The notes: generated by a model from the letters alone, not told the origin. Counted from the stretch's first letter, positions 27,191 to 36,851 are shown. The stretch is 64,000 bases of DNA from JAEUKH01 sp964447205 (GCA_964447205.1 CAYUSB010000035.1:1-64000), one strand, 5' to 3'. Program-made: numbers and translations.

Positions 27191-27883
27191 TCATTCCAAC
27201 TCGTTGATGATCTCCAGATTGGTGCCGACGATCTCGCCATTGATGACCGAGGCCGAGCGGGAGAAGGTCGAATTGACCCCATCGCCGTCGAGGTCGCCTG
27301 TGGCGGTCACGGTGAACGAGGCGTTGTTGCCCGTTCCGGTCGTGACGACGCGGTACTGGTAGTAGTGGGGGCTGTCGATGCCAAACCCAAGGGCCGTCCA
27401 CGCCGGATCGGACGTCCACAACGCGGGATTGGGCGGGTACCGTGTGCCCGACGCGGGAGAGGCCGGGGTGGGGTTGGCACCGAGAAACTGCGGGGCACCC
27501 CGCTCGGAGGCCATCTGGAAGTAGGAGCACTCCGCCGCGTAGATCCTCGCGATGTTTCCCACGGCCTCCGACGTCTTCGAACGCCGGACGTAGCGGCTGT
27601 AGGACGGGATCGCCACCGCCGCAAGCACGCCGAGGGTGCAGATCGCCCCAGGAATGATGAGCAAGAGCCCGATGACCAGGGCGCTCGAGCTCCCCTTGCA
27701 CGGAGGCTGTCCCATGGGCTGCTGCCCCATCGGATACTGCCCCATGGGCTGCTGCCCCATCGGGTACTGCCCCATGGGCTGCTGTCCCATCGGATACTGC
27801 CCCGGCGGCTGGAGTGGCGCGCCGCATTGCGCGCATTGCCAGACACCCGCGGCATTCGTGAGTCCACACCGAGCACACATCAT
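27191..27883 (-). CDS. Zinc-ribbon, QPM-repeat, type IV pilin-like protein
   Basis: 230 residues. Order: N-terminal ribbon CARCGLTNAAGVWQCAQCG (four Cys), three 10-residue repeats of GQYPMGQQPM type, a transmembrane helix (ALVIGLLLIIPGAICTLGVL then AAVAIPSYSRYVRRSKTSEA) like a pilin/pseudopilin stem, and a C-terminal globular domain. AVAIPSYSRYVRRSKTSEA is the typical pilin alpha-1 text, but there is no normal prepilin leader cleavage site. The protein may be a membrane-tethered pilin-like sensor rather than a fibre subunit. ATG 27880 is an alternative start. Confidence 0.65.
   Translation of the reverse strand: MMCARCGLTNAAGVWQCAQCGAPLQPPGQYPMGQQPMGQYPMGQQPMGQYPMGQQPMGQPPCKGSSSALVIGLLLIIPGAICTLGVLAAVAIPSYSRYVRRSKTSEAVGNIARIYAAECSYFQMASERGAPQFLGANPTPASPASGTRYPPNPALWTSDPAWTALGFGIDSPHYYQYRVVTTGTGNNASFTVTATGDLDGDGVNSTFSRSASVINGEIVGTNLEIINELE
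27711..27800. repeat. Three 30-bp tandem repeats coding for the QPM linker
   Basis: Units at 27711-27740, 27741-27770 and 27771-27800 differ by one or two bases each. They encode GQYPMGQQPM on the minus strand. Copy number is likely to vary between strains. Confidence 0.85.
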
Positions 27884-28063
27884 GGCGTTGATCCCCCTTT
27901 ACTCGAGAAGTCGTACGCCACCCAGATCCCGATTGGCAAGGCTGTTGTCGACCTCGGGGCAACTCCCGGGGAGAGGCACCCCAACTGGCGACGCCGTCGC
28001 GCCGAGCTCTGCCCGCAGGGCGCCCTCCAACGCCTCGACAGAGACGCCCCGGAAGCGCGCAGG

Positions 28064-28294
28064 TCAGGCGGGTGATGGAGTCGTCGAGGGTCGCGTCGGG
28101 TGTGGTGTCGGGGGGGGGTAGAAGGGCGGGCCCTCGGGGGTGGCCGCGCAGCGCTGGCGCACGAACTCGCGGACCACGTCGTCGTCGGCCGCCCAGGTGA
28201 GGTCGCGGCGGCCATGCAGCACCATCGAGAGCCCGGTGAGGGTCTGGTCGTCCCGCAGGCCGGGCACGAGGATGCGGTAGGGTGGGGGGACCAT
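28064..28294 (-). CDS. Small hypothetical protein, last gene of the HEAT operon
   Basis: 76 residues from ATG 28294: MVPPPYRILVPGLRDDQTLT, then GLSMVLHGRRDLTWAADDDV and a Pro/Thr-rich tail. No family recognised. It lies 19 bases after the preceding minus-strand gene and is plausibly co-transcribed. Short length and a low-complexity tail keep confidence modest. The 180 bases between it and the pilin-like gene hold nothing recognisable. Confidence 0.4.
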   Translation of the reverse strand: MVPPPYRILVPGLRDDQTLTGLSMVLHGRRDLTWAADDDVVREFVRQRCAATPEGPPFYPPPTPHPTRPSTTPSPA

Positions 28295-28313
28295 CGTGGC
28301 TGGGGTGGTGTGA

Positions 28314-28877
28314 TCAACCGCGCGGCTTCTCGACGATCCCCTCGAACGTCCACGCGAGGTCGGCAACGACCGGATGAAGCTGCAGGCCGTGGCGCTCGAA
28401 GTAGTGGGGGGTCCCAGGCCTCATCGATCCGCCGCCCGGTCCCGCCCCGAAAGGAATCGGGATCGGCCTTCGCAGATAGTGTGCGATGTACGCGAGCACC
28501 CCGTCCTGCTCGCGCAGCATGTTGTTCAGCTCGGGGAAGCTCGTCGCGTGAACCCACGGCCCCTCCAGACCTGGCCGACGAAGCTCCGCGCCCAGCGCGG
28601 CGACGATCCGGTAGACCTGCTCGGGTGTCATCGCGCGCAGGCGCTCGACGCCGAGCGCTGAGAAGAACGGAGGCAGCGCCGAGAGCCCGCGCGCAGTCCG
28701 GACGACGCCGTCGAGGACGAGGACGTAGGCTTCGCCCCCGGTCCACCAGGCGCCGAAGAAGAAGGGTGCGTGCTCGTACCAGGCGAACGAGATCGGCGCG
28801 GTGACGTGTCGTTCGTTCTGCAGGTGCGCGAGGGCGACGGCTTGCGCGCGCGCCCACTCCTCACGGCTGGCGGTCAT
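28314..28877 (-). CDS. Hypothetical protein translationally coupled to the HEAT-repeat gene
   Basis: 187 residues from ATG 28877, whose first base is also the last base of the upstream TGA (TGATG junction). Text such as ISFAWYEHAPFFFGAWWTGG, EAYVLVLDGVVRTARGLSAL and DGVLAYIAHYLRRPIPIPFG suggests a compact alpha/beta protein rich in aromatics. No family is recognised and there is no signal peptide. Coupling implies production in step with the HEAT protein. Confidence 0.6.
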   Translation of the reverse strand: MTASREEWARAQAVALAHLQNERHVTAPISFAWYEHAPFFFGAWWTGGEAYVLVLDGVVRTARGLSALPPFFSALGVERLRAMTPEQVYRIVAALGAELRRPGLEGPWVHATSFPELNNMLREQDGVLAYIAHYLRRPIPIPFGAGPGGGSMRPGTPHYFERHGLQLHPVVADLAWTFEGIVEKPRG

Positions 28878-29845
28878 CACCGGTCGAGTATGCACCCTCG
28901 CCGCGCCGTCGCGAGCTCGCGCGCGGCCTGCGCGAGCTTCGCGCGCAACGTCGGCTCGGTGACGTCCGCGTCCGCGAGCTCCTGAAGCGCGGGCGCGGTC
29001 CACGCTGCGTCGAGCGCGACGAGGGCGTCGGGCACCCGCGCGTCTGCGTCTTCGAGGCGGCGCACGATCATCGTCTCAGCGAGGCGGCGCTCGACGCCCT
29101 CCAGCGCCTTGACCTCGTCGATCGGAAACGGTCCGCCGCCGTACATCGCGGCGCGCAGCTTGTCGAACGTGGGCTCCGTCGATCTCGGCCGCCACCCGAT
29201 GCCGAGCTCCTGCGCGGTCGCGCCCGCCGAGAGCCGACGCGCGACGTCGCACATGCCGGCCGCGCCGAGCTTCACCAGCGCGGTCATGTCGCTGGCGAGC
29301 AAGACGCGCATCACCTCCACCTCGGTCGTGAGCTCGCGTTTGCCCTCCGGGCTCTGGAGACGCTTCACCAGGCCGAGAGCCTCGACCAGGGCGTCCCACG
29401 CGATCACACGGACGTCGCTGTGTTCGTCCAGCAGCGCCTGCTGGAGCGCGAAGAGCGCCATCGCGCCGCCGATCTTCGGCAGATCCATGATCGCCGCGAC
29501 CCGCCCCATCTTCGCGGGTGAGCTCACGGCGTCGCGCGCGATCTCCGCGACGACGTCTGCGCCCTTGTCGAACAGCACGAGGGCGCGGCGCGCGGTCGCA
29601 GCCCACGGCTCGTTGCTCTTCGCGTCGGTCTCGAGCACCGGCAACGCCTCGGTCGCCTTCAGATGGCCGAGCGTGAGGATCGCGCGCGTGTCGCCCTGCC
29701 TCGCGTTGTCGATCAGCTTCGCGACGTAGGTCGCGCGATCGGACGGCTCCAGCGCTCGCGCAAGCGCGAGGTCGTAGGTCTCCTCGTTCCAGGCGACCGC
29801 CGACGGATCATCGAGTTGTCGCAACAACTGTTCGAGCGCGGACAT
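28877..29845 (-). CDS. HEAT-repeat protein
   Basis: 322 residues, entirely helical with HEAT/Armadillo-like units (ATYVAKLIDNARQGDTRAIL, TLGHLKATEALPVLETDAKS, MALFALQQALLDEHSDVRVI). Such solenoids serve as binding scaffolds. Codon use (GCG/CGC) matches the M1 gene rather than the core block. It is first in a three-gene minus-strand run. Partner unknown. Confidence 0.65.
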   Translation of the reverse strand: MSALEQLLRQLDDPSAVAWNEETYDLALARALEPSDRATYVAKLIDNARQGDTRAILTLGHLKATEALPVLETDAKSNEPWAATARRALVLFDKGADVVAEIARDAVSSPAKMGRVAAIMDLPKIGGAMALFALQQALLDEHSDVRVIAWDALVEALGLVKRLQSPEGKRELTTEVEVMRVLLASDMTALVKLGAAGMCDVARRLSAGATAQELGIGWRPRSTEPTFDKLRAAMYGGGPFPIDEVKALEGVERRLAETMIVRRLEDADARVPDALVALDAAWTAPALQELADADVTEPTLRAKLAQAARELATARRGCILDR

Positions 29846-30017
29846 CGGAGCGGCCTCCTCGTTGGGCCCGTTCGGCCGACGGTCCTCGGGACAATGTCCT
29901 GCCATGGTTCGCCGCGTGCGTGCCACGCCAACGATCATCGTCCTCCCTGCCGCGGAAGTGGATGACCTCGAGAGCATGGACATCGATCCGCGGAAGCGCG
30001 ACAGCGAAGCGGGAGCC

Positions 30018-30032
30018 GTACTCCGAACTCCA
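30018..30032. repeat. 15-base match to the IS91 terminus at an island border
   Basis: GTACTCCGAACTCCA is identical to 763-777 and its 13-base core is also at 42233-42245. It lies between the HEAT gene (island codon style) and glnS (core style), 60 bases before the glnS start. Confidence 0.4.
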
Positions 30033-30092
30033 CCCCTCATCGACCCGGGTGCGCCTGCCCGGGCCCTGAGGTACGCTCCCGCCCCCCCTGCC

Positions 30093-31865
30093 ATGAACGA
30101 CCCCTCGGCCTCTCCCCCTGTCCCCACCGTCCCCTCCGCGCCCTCCGCCCCAGGCGGCTCGGACGGGCAGCCCGGCAACTTCCTGGACGACCTCATCGCC
30201 GAGGCCCTGCGCGCGGGCGAAGTCACCCGGGTGGCCACGCGGTTTCCGCCGGAGCCCAATGGGTTTCTCCACATCGGGCACGCCAAGGCCATCTGCCTCA
30301 ACGCCGGCCTCGCGCAGAAGTACGGGGGGACCTTCAACCTCCGCTTCGACGACACCAACCCCACCACCGAAGACCCGGCCTTCGTCACGGCCATCCAGAA
30401 CGATGTCCGGTGGCTCCTCGGGCGCTCCTGGGACGGGCTCTACTTCGCCTCGGACTACTTCGAGAAGCTCTACGCCTGGGCCGAGGACCTCATCCGGGCG
30501 GGCAAGGCCTACGTCGACGCGCAGAGCACCGAGGAGATCCGAGCGGGGCGCGGGGACTTCCACCGCCCCGGGGTCGACAGCCCCTTCCGCGACCGCTCCG
30601 TCGACGAAAACCTCGACCTGTTTCGCCGCATGCGGGCGGGCGAATTCGCCGACGGGACCCACGTCCTGCGGGCCCGCATCGACATGCGCTCGAAGGACAT
30701 GAACCTGCGCGACCCGCTCATGTACCGCATCCGCCACGCCCATCACCATCGCACCGGCGACGCGTGGTGCATCTACCCGATGTACGACTGGGCCCACGGA
30801 CAGAGCGACGCCATCGAGGGCATCACCTACTCCCTGTGCTCCCTGGAGTTCCAGAACCACCGGCCCTTGTACAACTGGTTCTTGGCGGCCCTGGGGGTGC
30901 CCAATCCTCCGCGGCAGATCGAGTTTGCCAAGCTGGCCCTGGAGTACACGGTGCTCTCCAAACGCCGACTCCTGACCCTCGTCGAGGGCGGCCACGTCTC
31001 GGGCTGGGACGACCCGCGGATGCCCACCCTCGCGGGCCTCCGCCGTCGGGGATACACCCCCGAGGCCCTGCGGGCCTTCTGCGACCGGGTCGGGGTCGCC
31101 CGCCGCGACGGGACCCTCGACCTGTCTCTCCTCGACCACACCGTGCGCGAAGACCTCAACGCCCGATCGCCCCGCGTGATGACCGTCCTGCGCCCCCTCA
31201 AGGTCATCATCGACAACCTCCCCGAGGGAGAGTCCGTCGTCTTCGAGGCCCCCCTCCACCCCGACGACCCGAGCCTCGGGCGGCGCACCGTGACCCTCAC
31301 CCGCGAGCTGTGGATCGAGCGGGAGGACTTCATGGAAGACCCGCCCAAGAAGTTCTTCCGGCTGGCTCCGGGGCGGGAGGTGCGGCTGCGGTACGCGTGT
31401 TTTCTGCGCTGCGAGTCGGTCGAGAAGGACCCCGCGGGCGAGGTCACGGCCCTTCACTGCACCTGGGACCCGGCCACCAAGGGCGGCGACAGCCCCGACG
31501 GCCGCAAGGTCAAGGCCACCCTGCACTGGGTGAGCGCGGCCCAGGCCGTGCCCGTGACGGTGCGCCTCTACGACCGCCTCTTCGCCGCCGTCGACCCCCT
31601 CGACGTGCCCGAGGGCGGGAGCTTCCTCCAGCACCTCAACCCCCGCTCCCTGGAGACCCTGGAGGGCTGCTTCACCGAGCCCCACACCGCCGCCGACGCC
31701 CTGCGGCCCGACGGCGACGGGCGCTACCAGTTTGAGCGCCTCGGCTATTTCTGCGTCGACCGGGTCGACAGCCGCCCCGGGTCCCTGGTCTTCAACCGCA
31801 CCCTGGGCCTCAACGACGCCTGGGCCAGGATCGTGGCCAAGGGCGGCGGCCCGGCCGCTCAGTAA
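30093..31865 (+). CDS. glnS: Glutaminyl-tRNA synthetase
   Basis: 590 residues, class I. The HIGH motif occurs in PPEPNGFLHIGHAKAICLNA (about 55-74) and the KMSKS equivalent is VLSKRRL near 290. NLRFDDTNPTTEDPAFV, DWAHGQSDAIEGITYSLCSL and WDDPRMPTLAGLRRRGYTPE are GlnRS signatures distinguishing it from GluRS. The C-terminal anticodon-binding beta barrels are complete. The N-terminus has a roughly 30-residue Pro/Ser extension before the core. Its stop overlaps the convergent lipoprotein gene's stop by seven bases. Confidence 0.92.
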   Translation: MNDPSASPPVPTVPSAPSAPGGSDGQPGNFLDDLIAEALRAGEVTRVATRFPPEPNGFLHIGHAKAICLNAGLAQKYGGTFNLRFDDTNPTTEDPAFVTAIQNDVRWLLGRSWDGLYFASDYFEKLYAWAEDLIRAGKAYVDAQSTEEIRAGRGDFHRPGVDSPFRDRSVDENLDLFRRMRAGEFADGTHVLRARIDMRSKDMNLRDPLMYRIRHAHHHRTGDAWCIYPMYDWAHGQSDAIEGITYSLCSLEFQNHRPLYNWFLAALGVPNPPRQIEFAKLALEYTVLSKRRLLTLVEGGHVSGWDDPRMPTLAGLRRRGYTPEALRAFCDRVGVARRDGTLDLSLLDHTVREDLNARSPRVMTVLRPLKVIIDNLPEGESVVFEAPLHPDDPSLGRRTVTLTRELWIEREDFMEDPPKKFFRLAPGREVRLRYACFLRCESVEKDPAGEVTALHCTWDPATKGGDSPDGRKVKATLHWVSAAQAVPVTVRLYDRLFAAVDPLDVPEGGSFLQHLNPRSLETLEGCFTEPHTAADALRPDGDGRYQFERLGYFCVDRVDSRPGSLVFNRTLGLNDAWARIVAKGGGPAAQ

Positions 31866-34627
31866 CAGAGCCGCAGGTCGGACAGGACGAAGGTCCCGAA
31901 GGGGTAGGTCGAGCTGCCCGCCCGGTGGGCCAGGGCCACGATGGCCACACCCCGGATGTCGGCGGTGTTGTTGGGGGCCGTGACCACCGTCTGGCCGTTG
32001 AGGGCCACGGTGAGGGTGGTGCCCGCCCGACGCACCACGAAGGTCCCCTGGGCCGACCCGATGTACCCCGTCGACCACCCCAGGTCGGGGGCCGAACCCG
32101 GAACCCGCACGATGGTCGTGGTGGTCCCCAGGGCCGCCGCATAGCCGTCCCAGGCCCCGGCGTACACCTCGATCTGATTCGTGGCGTTGACCAGGGCCAC
32201 CCCCGCCAGGGTGAGCTCGGGGGTGTTGCTGTCCCACCGGAAGTCGAAGCTCATCTCAAAGGCCCGGGTCCCGATGGTGTGGCTCCACACCCGCTGGTTG
32301 CCCCGGTCGATCTCGAAGTCATAGATCCACGAGTGCGACGGCAACGACGGGGTCGACGCGAAGGGGGCGTCGGTGATGGTCAGGGCCCCGCCGCTCACCA
32401 TGTACGTCGGAGCGGCCCCGATCGTCTGCACCCACTGAGGGTCGAGGGCCGTCCCGTCGAAGGCGTCGTGGCGCCGGGCGGCCTCGCACCCCGTGGTGAC
32501 GTTGCCGTCGAGGTCGCAGGTGGTGGGCAGGCAGGCCACCTGGGTGCAGACCCCCGCCACGCAGCGGCTGGTGGCCCCAGGCAGGCGGCACGCGCTCCCG
32601 CATGCCCCGCAGTGGGCGTCGCCGGTGGTCACGTCGGTCTCGCAGCCGTTGCTCGGGTCGCCGTCGCAGTCGCCCCGGCCCGCATTGCAGGCCGCCACGG
32701 CGCACTGGCCGTTGACGCAGGCCGGCGTGCCCGCAGGGGCCGTGCAGGTCCTTCCGCACACCCCGCAGTGGCCCAGGGAGCCTCGCAGGTCGGTCTCGCA
32801 GCCGTTGCTCGGGTCACCGTCGCAGTCGCCAAAGCCCGCGGTGCACGTCGCCGTGCAGGCCCCCGACGCGCAGCCCACCACCGCGTTGGCCCGGGCCGGA
32901 CAGGGGCGGTCGCAGGCCCCGCAGTGGCCCGTGGCCGATTGCAGGTCGAAGCACCCGCGCGTGCAGGCGGTCTGGCCGCTCGGGCAGCTCAGGGTGCACG
33001 TCCCCGCGGCGCACACCTGACCGGCAGGGCACACCGTCCCGCAGGCCCCGCAGTTGTTGTTGTCGGCCCGGGTGTTGACCTCGCACCCGTTGGCCGGGTC
33101 GGCGTCGCAGTCGCGATGGCCCGCGGCGCAGGCCATCACCGCGCAGCGCCCCATCGTGCAGGCGGCCGTGGCGTTGGCGAGGGCGCAGGCCCGTCCGCAG
33201 CCGCCGCAGTGGTCCACGCGGGTCGCGAGGTCGGTCTCGCAGCCGTTGGCCGCATCGGCGTCGCAGTCGCCCCGGCCCGGGTTGCAGGCCGCCACGGCGC
33301 ACACCCCGTTGTTGCACGCGGGGGTTCCGCCGGGGGCGGAGCATACGCGGCCGCAGGCCCCGCAGTGGGAGACGCTGGCCCGCAGGTCGGCCTCACAGCC
33401 GTTGGCCTCGTTCATGTCGCAGTCGGCGTAGCCCGAGGCGCACGACCGGGCGCAGCGCCCTGCCTCGCAGCGGGCCTCGGCGTTGGCGGGACGGGGGCAG
33501 GCTCCTCCGCAGGCCCCGCAGTGGGCGAGGTCGGTCTGGAGGTCGCGGCACACGTCGTCGCAGGGGGTCTGCCCCGCCCCGCAGGTGACCGTGCAGCGCC
33601 CGGCCGCGCAGGCCCGTCCCGCGGGGCAGGCCGTGTCGCAGGCCCCGCAGTGGGCGTTGTCGCTCTGGAGATCGCGGCAGGCCCGGCCGCACACGGTCTG
33701 CCCCGGGGGGCACGACACGAGGCACACCCCGTCGGCGCAGCGTTCGCCCTGGGTGCAGGCGGCCCCGCACGATCCGCAGTGGGCCGTGTCGGAGCGGGGG
33801 TCGACGCAGCGACGGGCCTCCCCCTCGCCGCACGCGACCTGCGGGGAGACGCACTCCAGGGTGCATTGGCTGTTTGAGCAGAGCTGCCCCGTGGGGCATC
33901 GGTGGGCGCAGGCCCCGCAGTGTTCGCGGTCGTTGCGGGGGTTGACGCACTCGGCCCCGCAGCGGGTCTGGCCGGGGGGACAGGCCGTGGCGCAGCGTCC
34001 CGCGAAGCACACCTGGCCGACGGGGCAGAGCTGGCCGCACATCCCGCAGTTGCGTCGATCAATCTGGGTATCCGCGCAGTACCGAACCCCCTCCACCGGC
34101 CGACACTCGGTGACGCCCGACCCGGCCCCGTCGCAGGTGGTGGCGCACTGCCCGCGGTTGCAGACGGCGTCGCCCGGGCAGCGCGTGCCGCAGGCCCCGC
34201 AGTGGGCGGGGTCGAAGCGGGTGTCGGTGCACCGGTCGCCGCAGAGGCTCTGGCCCGGTCCGCAGTCGTCCTGGCAGATCCCCGTCACGCAGGCCTGGCC
34301 CGCCCCGCAGACCGCCCCGCAGCCGCCGCAGTGGCGACGGTCGGACCCCACGTCGACGCAGGCCCCGTCGCAGACCCGCTCGTAGGCGCTGCACCGCACC
34401 AGGGGGCCCGTGTCGGCAAGGGCGTCGATGGGGAGGTCGACGGGGACGTCCGCGGCGGCGGGCGGGGCGTCGGCGGGGACAACGTCAAAGGGGTTGACGT
34501 CCCTCCCGGCCGCGTCCTGGGCGGCGCTGGCGTCGGGGCCTCCCACGACGGAGCTGTTGCTCCCGCAGGCGGCGAGGGACAAAAGGCACACGCCGACGAG
34601 GGCGGCCCGGAAGTAGGGGTGGGACAT
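31859..34627 (-). CDS. Cys-rich HCGACG-repeat lipoprotein with C-terminal beta-sandwich domain
   Basis: 922 residues. Lipobox LLSLAAC (Cys about 21), an Asp/Ala/Pro linker to about 75, then about 14 tandem modules of 35-45 residues. Each carries a phrase like DPAHCGACGTRCPGDAVCNR or CDGDPSNGCETDL, with six or more Cys each (over 100 in total). The last 200 residues (FDGTALDPQWVQTIGA, VWSHTIGTRAFEMSFDFRW, GTFVVRRAGTTLTVALNG) look like a laminin-G/concanavalin-type fold. This design is abundant in Myxococcota secretomes. Role probably adhesive or surface; disulfides imply extracellular folding. Confidence 0.75.
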   Translation of the reverse strand: MSHPYFRAALVGVCLLSLAACGSNSSVVGGPDASAAQDAAGRDVNPFDVVPADAPPAAADVPVDLPIDALADTGPLVRCSAYERVCDGACVDVGSDRRHCGGCGAVCGAGQACVTGICQDDCGPGQSLCGDRCTDTRFDPAHCGACGTRCPGDAVCNRGQCATTCDGAGSGVTECRPVEGVRYCADTQIDRRNCGMCGQLCPVGQVCFAGRCATACPPGQTRCGAECVNPRNDREHCGACAHRCPTGQLCSNSQCTLECVSPQVACGEGEARRCVDPRSDTAHCGSCGAACTQGERCADGVCLVSCPPGQTVCGRACRDLQSDNAHCGACDTACPAGRACAAGRCTVTCGAGQTPCDDVCRDLQTDLAHCGACGGACPRPANAEARCEAGRCARSCASGYADCDMNEANGCEADLRASVSHCGACGRVCSAPGGTPACNNGVCAVAACNPGRGDCDADAANGCETDLATRVDHCGGCGRACALANATAACTMGRCAVMACAAGHRDCDADPANGCEVNTRADNNNCGACGTVCPAGQVCAAGTCTLSCPSGQTACTRGCFDLQSATGHCGACDRPCPARANAVVGCASGACTATCTAGFGDCDGDPSNGCETDLRGSLGHCGVCGRTCTAPAGTPACVNGQCAVAACNAGRGDCDGDPSNGCETDVTTGDAHCGACGSACRLPGATSRCVAGVCTQVACLPTTCDLDGNVTTGCEAARRHDAFDGTALDPQWVQTIGAAPTYMVSGGALTITDAPFASTPSLPSHSWIYDFEIDRGNQRVWSHTIGTRAFEMSFDFRWDSNTPELTLAGVALVNATNQIEVYAGAWDGYAAALGTTTTIVRVPGSAPDLGWSTGYIGSAQGTFVVRRAGTTLTVALNGQTVVTAPNNTADIRGVAIVALAHRAGSSTYPFGTFVLSDLRLCY

Positions 34628-34979
34628 CGGGTGGACGGTGCTCCTCGGGGCCGATCACACCGCAGAACGCCCCCCGAGGCAACGCCGCCGTCCCGCGCTG
34701 GGATTCGGAGGAGGCGTCGCCCTCCCTCAGCGCAGAATCCTGCTCGATCGGCTACGCGGCCCGCATCGAAGCGTCCCTCGGGCCCACGTGGCGCGGGGCC
34801 ACACTGTGCTACCGCGCACGCCTCAGTCGCGGGGGGGTGGAGGGCTTCGCGCTCGCGCGGGTCGTCGCGCACCGACGGCCATGCGCACGCCCGACGCGAG
34901 CCACGCTCGGAGAGGTCGCCGTACAGCCGCTGGGCTTCGTTTGAGAGAACCCGGCACAGAGCCTGCTGGTAAACGGGGC
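34628..34979. other. 352-base intergenic stretch at the left edge of island 2
   Basis: No convincing gene on either strand. It separates divergent lipoprotein genes, so promoters for both are expected, but no clear -35/-10 pair stands out. Codon style changes across it from GCC/CCC-rich to GCG/CGC-rich. Confidence 0.4.
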
Positions 34980-36643
34980 ATGATCCCCCGAACCCTCCTC
35001 GTACTGCCCCTGCTCGCCGCGTGCACGGGCGGCACCGATACCCCCGTTGACGCGGGTGACGCCTCGACCCGGGACGCCGTCACCGCGACCGATCTCGTTG
35101 CGCCCCAAGAGCTTGATGCGACCGCGGGTCTTGACGCCGCGGTGGCGCGCGACGGCGCGGGCCCAGACCTCGGGGCCGCCCCCGCCGACGCGGGCATCGA
35201 CGCCGCGGTGGCGCGCGACGGCGCGGGCTCAGACCTCGGGGCCCCCCTCGCCGACGCGGGCATCGACGCCGCGATGGCGCGCGACGGCGCGAGAGCCGAC
35301 GTCGGGGCCGCCCCCGCCGACGCGGGCATCGACGCCGCGATGGCGCGCGACGGGGCGAGAGCCGACGTCGGGGCCCCCCTCGCCGACGCGGGCATCGACG
35401 CCGCGATGGCGCGCGACGGCGCGNNNNNNNNNNNNNNNNNNNNNNNNNNNNNNNNNNNNNNNNNNNNNNNNNNNNNNNNNNNNNNNNNNNNNNNNNNNNN
35501 NNNNNNNNNNNNNNNNNNNNNNNCGGGGCCCCCCTCGCCGACGCGGGCATTGACGCCGCGGTGGCGCGCGACAGCGCGGGCCCAGACCTCGGGGCCCCCC
35601 TCGCCGACGCGGGCATTGACGCCGCGGTGGCGCGCGACAGCGCGAGAGCCGACGTCGGGGCCCCCCTCGCCGACGCGGGCATCGACGCCGCGGTGGCGCG
35701 CGACAGCGCGAGAACCGACGTCGGCGTAGACGCGCCACCCGCCGACGCGCGGCGCTACGCACCCCCTCCCGACCCGACCGACGGCGGCGCGTGCCCCGCG
35801 GGGCAGATGCGCTGCCCCTACACGGCCTTCCTCGACGAGCCGCCGAGCTTCGCGCGCTGCCAACCCGCGCCGCTGAGGCGCTGCCCCGCGCCAGACCTCG
35901 TGATCCGCCGCGAGTGGATCGCCGACGACACCGACGAGCCCACGCCCAACCGGCTCTACCTCGATACGCAGACCTTTCTCTCCAGTTCGCCGGAGGTCCT
36001 CGAGGGCTGCGTGCGGCGCCCCGGCCGCCGCAGGGTGCTGCGCTTCAACTTCGCCGTCCTCAACCTGGGCGACGGGCCGTTTCGCGTGGGACGACCCGAC
36101 GAGAACGACGTCACGCACTGGGAGCACTTCACTGCGCACGGGCATTTTCACATCCGCGGCTGGGGCGACTACGCCCTGCGCACGGTGGACGGAGCCCTGC
36201 TGGTGAGCGGGCGAAAGCAGTCGTTCTGCCTGGAGGACAACATCCGCGAGGGCTCCGCCGACCCCTCCCTGCGGCTCTTCCCGCCCCCGCTCTGCTCGAA
36301 CTTCAACTTCAACTGGCCGTTCCACGAGCGCCCGGAGTTCGGCCTGAGCCCCATGTGGGGCGACGAGTACCCGAGCAGCCTGTCGTGCCAGTGGATCGAC
36401 CTGGGCCCCGACTTCGACGGCTCACCGGACCGCGTGGCCGACGGGATCTACCGCCTCGCCCTCGCGGTGAACGTGGGCGACCGCACGCCGCAGCCGCTGT
36501 ACCGGGAGTCCAACTACGAGAACAACCGCGCGGAGATCAGGGTCGAGATCCGCGGCGCCACGGCCCGCCCGTGCGCAGACACCGCGGGCGACGCGTGCCC
36601 CGGAGGCACCGCGCGGAGGAGCTGCGAGGGCGTCTGCCCGTGA
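34980..36643 (+). CDS. Lysyl-oxidase-domain lipoprotein with Asp/Ala repeat linker (interrupted by an assembly gap)
   Basis: Starts MIPRTLLVLPLLAACTGG, a signal peptide with lipobox LLAAC. A tandem linker of 22-residue units (ADAGIDAAVARDGAGPDLGA) follows. After the gap the frame resumes and carries a lysyl oxidase domain of about 270 residues: DLVIRREWIADDT, copper-site motif HGHFHIRGW (HxHxH), GRKQSFCLEDN, SLSCQWIDLGPDFDG and YRESNYENNRAEI. Lysyl oxidases oxidatively deaminate lysine side chains using Cu and a Tyr-derived cofactor. Frames before and after the N run differ because its length is a placeholder. GCG/CGC codon style marks island DNA. Confidence 0.8.
35132..35726 (+). repeat. 66-bp tandem repeats coding the lipoprotein linker
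   Basis: Four complete units plus a partial one are visible before the gap and three after. Each encodes 22 residues of the form DAGIDAAxARDxAxxDxGAP. Variants (V/M, G/S, GP/RA) allow units to be told apart. True copy number is unknown because the gap falls inside. Confidence 0.85.
35424..35523. other. Assembly gap, 100 N
   Basis: Exactly 100 undetermined bases within the tandem repeat: a scaffold placeholder rather than a measured length. Confidence 0.98.
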
Positions 36644-36851
36644 GCCGCGCCCGCTGGGATCACTCCAACGGGTTCGCCGCGTTGAGCAGTTGCGCGCTGG
36701 GAGTTTCAGTCGGGTGCAGTTCGCCCGACCGCCCGATAACGCCCGGGCTCGGCCCGCGGCGGTCGGAGCCGCAGCGAAGGGCTCGACAGGCGCGACCCGT
36801 TGCCGTAGGCATCCATGGAAGACCACGTCCAGGGTGCAACCAACCCATCCC

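Noticed and set aside
35132..35726. 66-bp repeats as a CRISPR array
   Set aside because: Units are contiguous with no unique spacers, are in frame and code a lipoprotein linker.
34638..35729. Starting the lysyl oxidase gene at 34638
   Set aside because: Residues before 34980 lack protein character; ATG 34980 begins a textbook lipoprotein signal.
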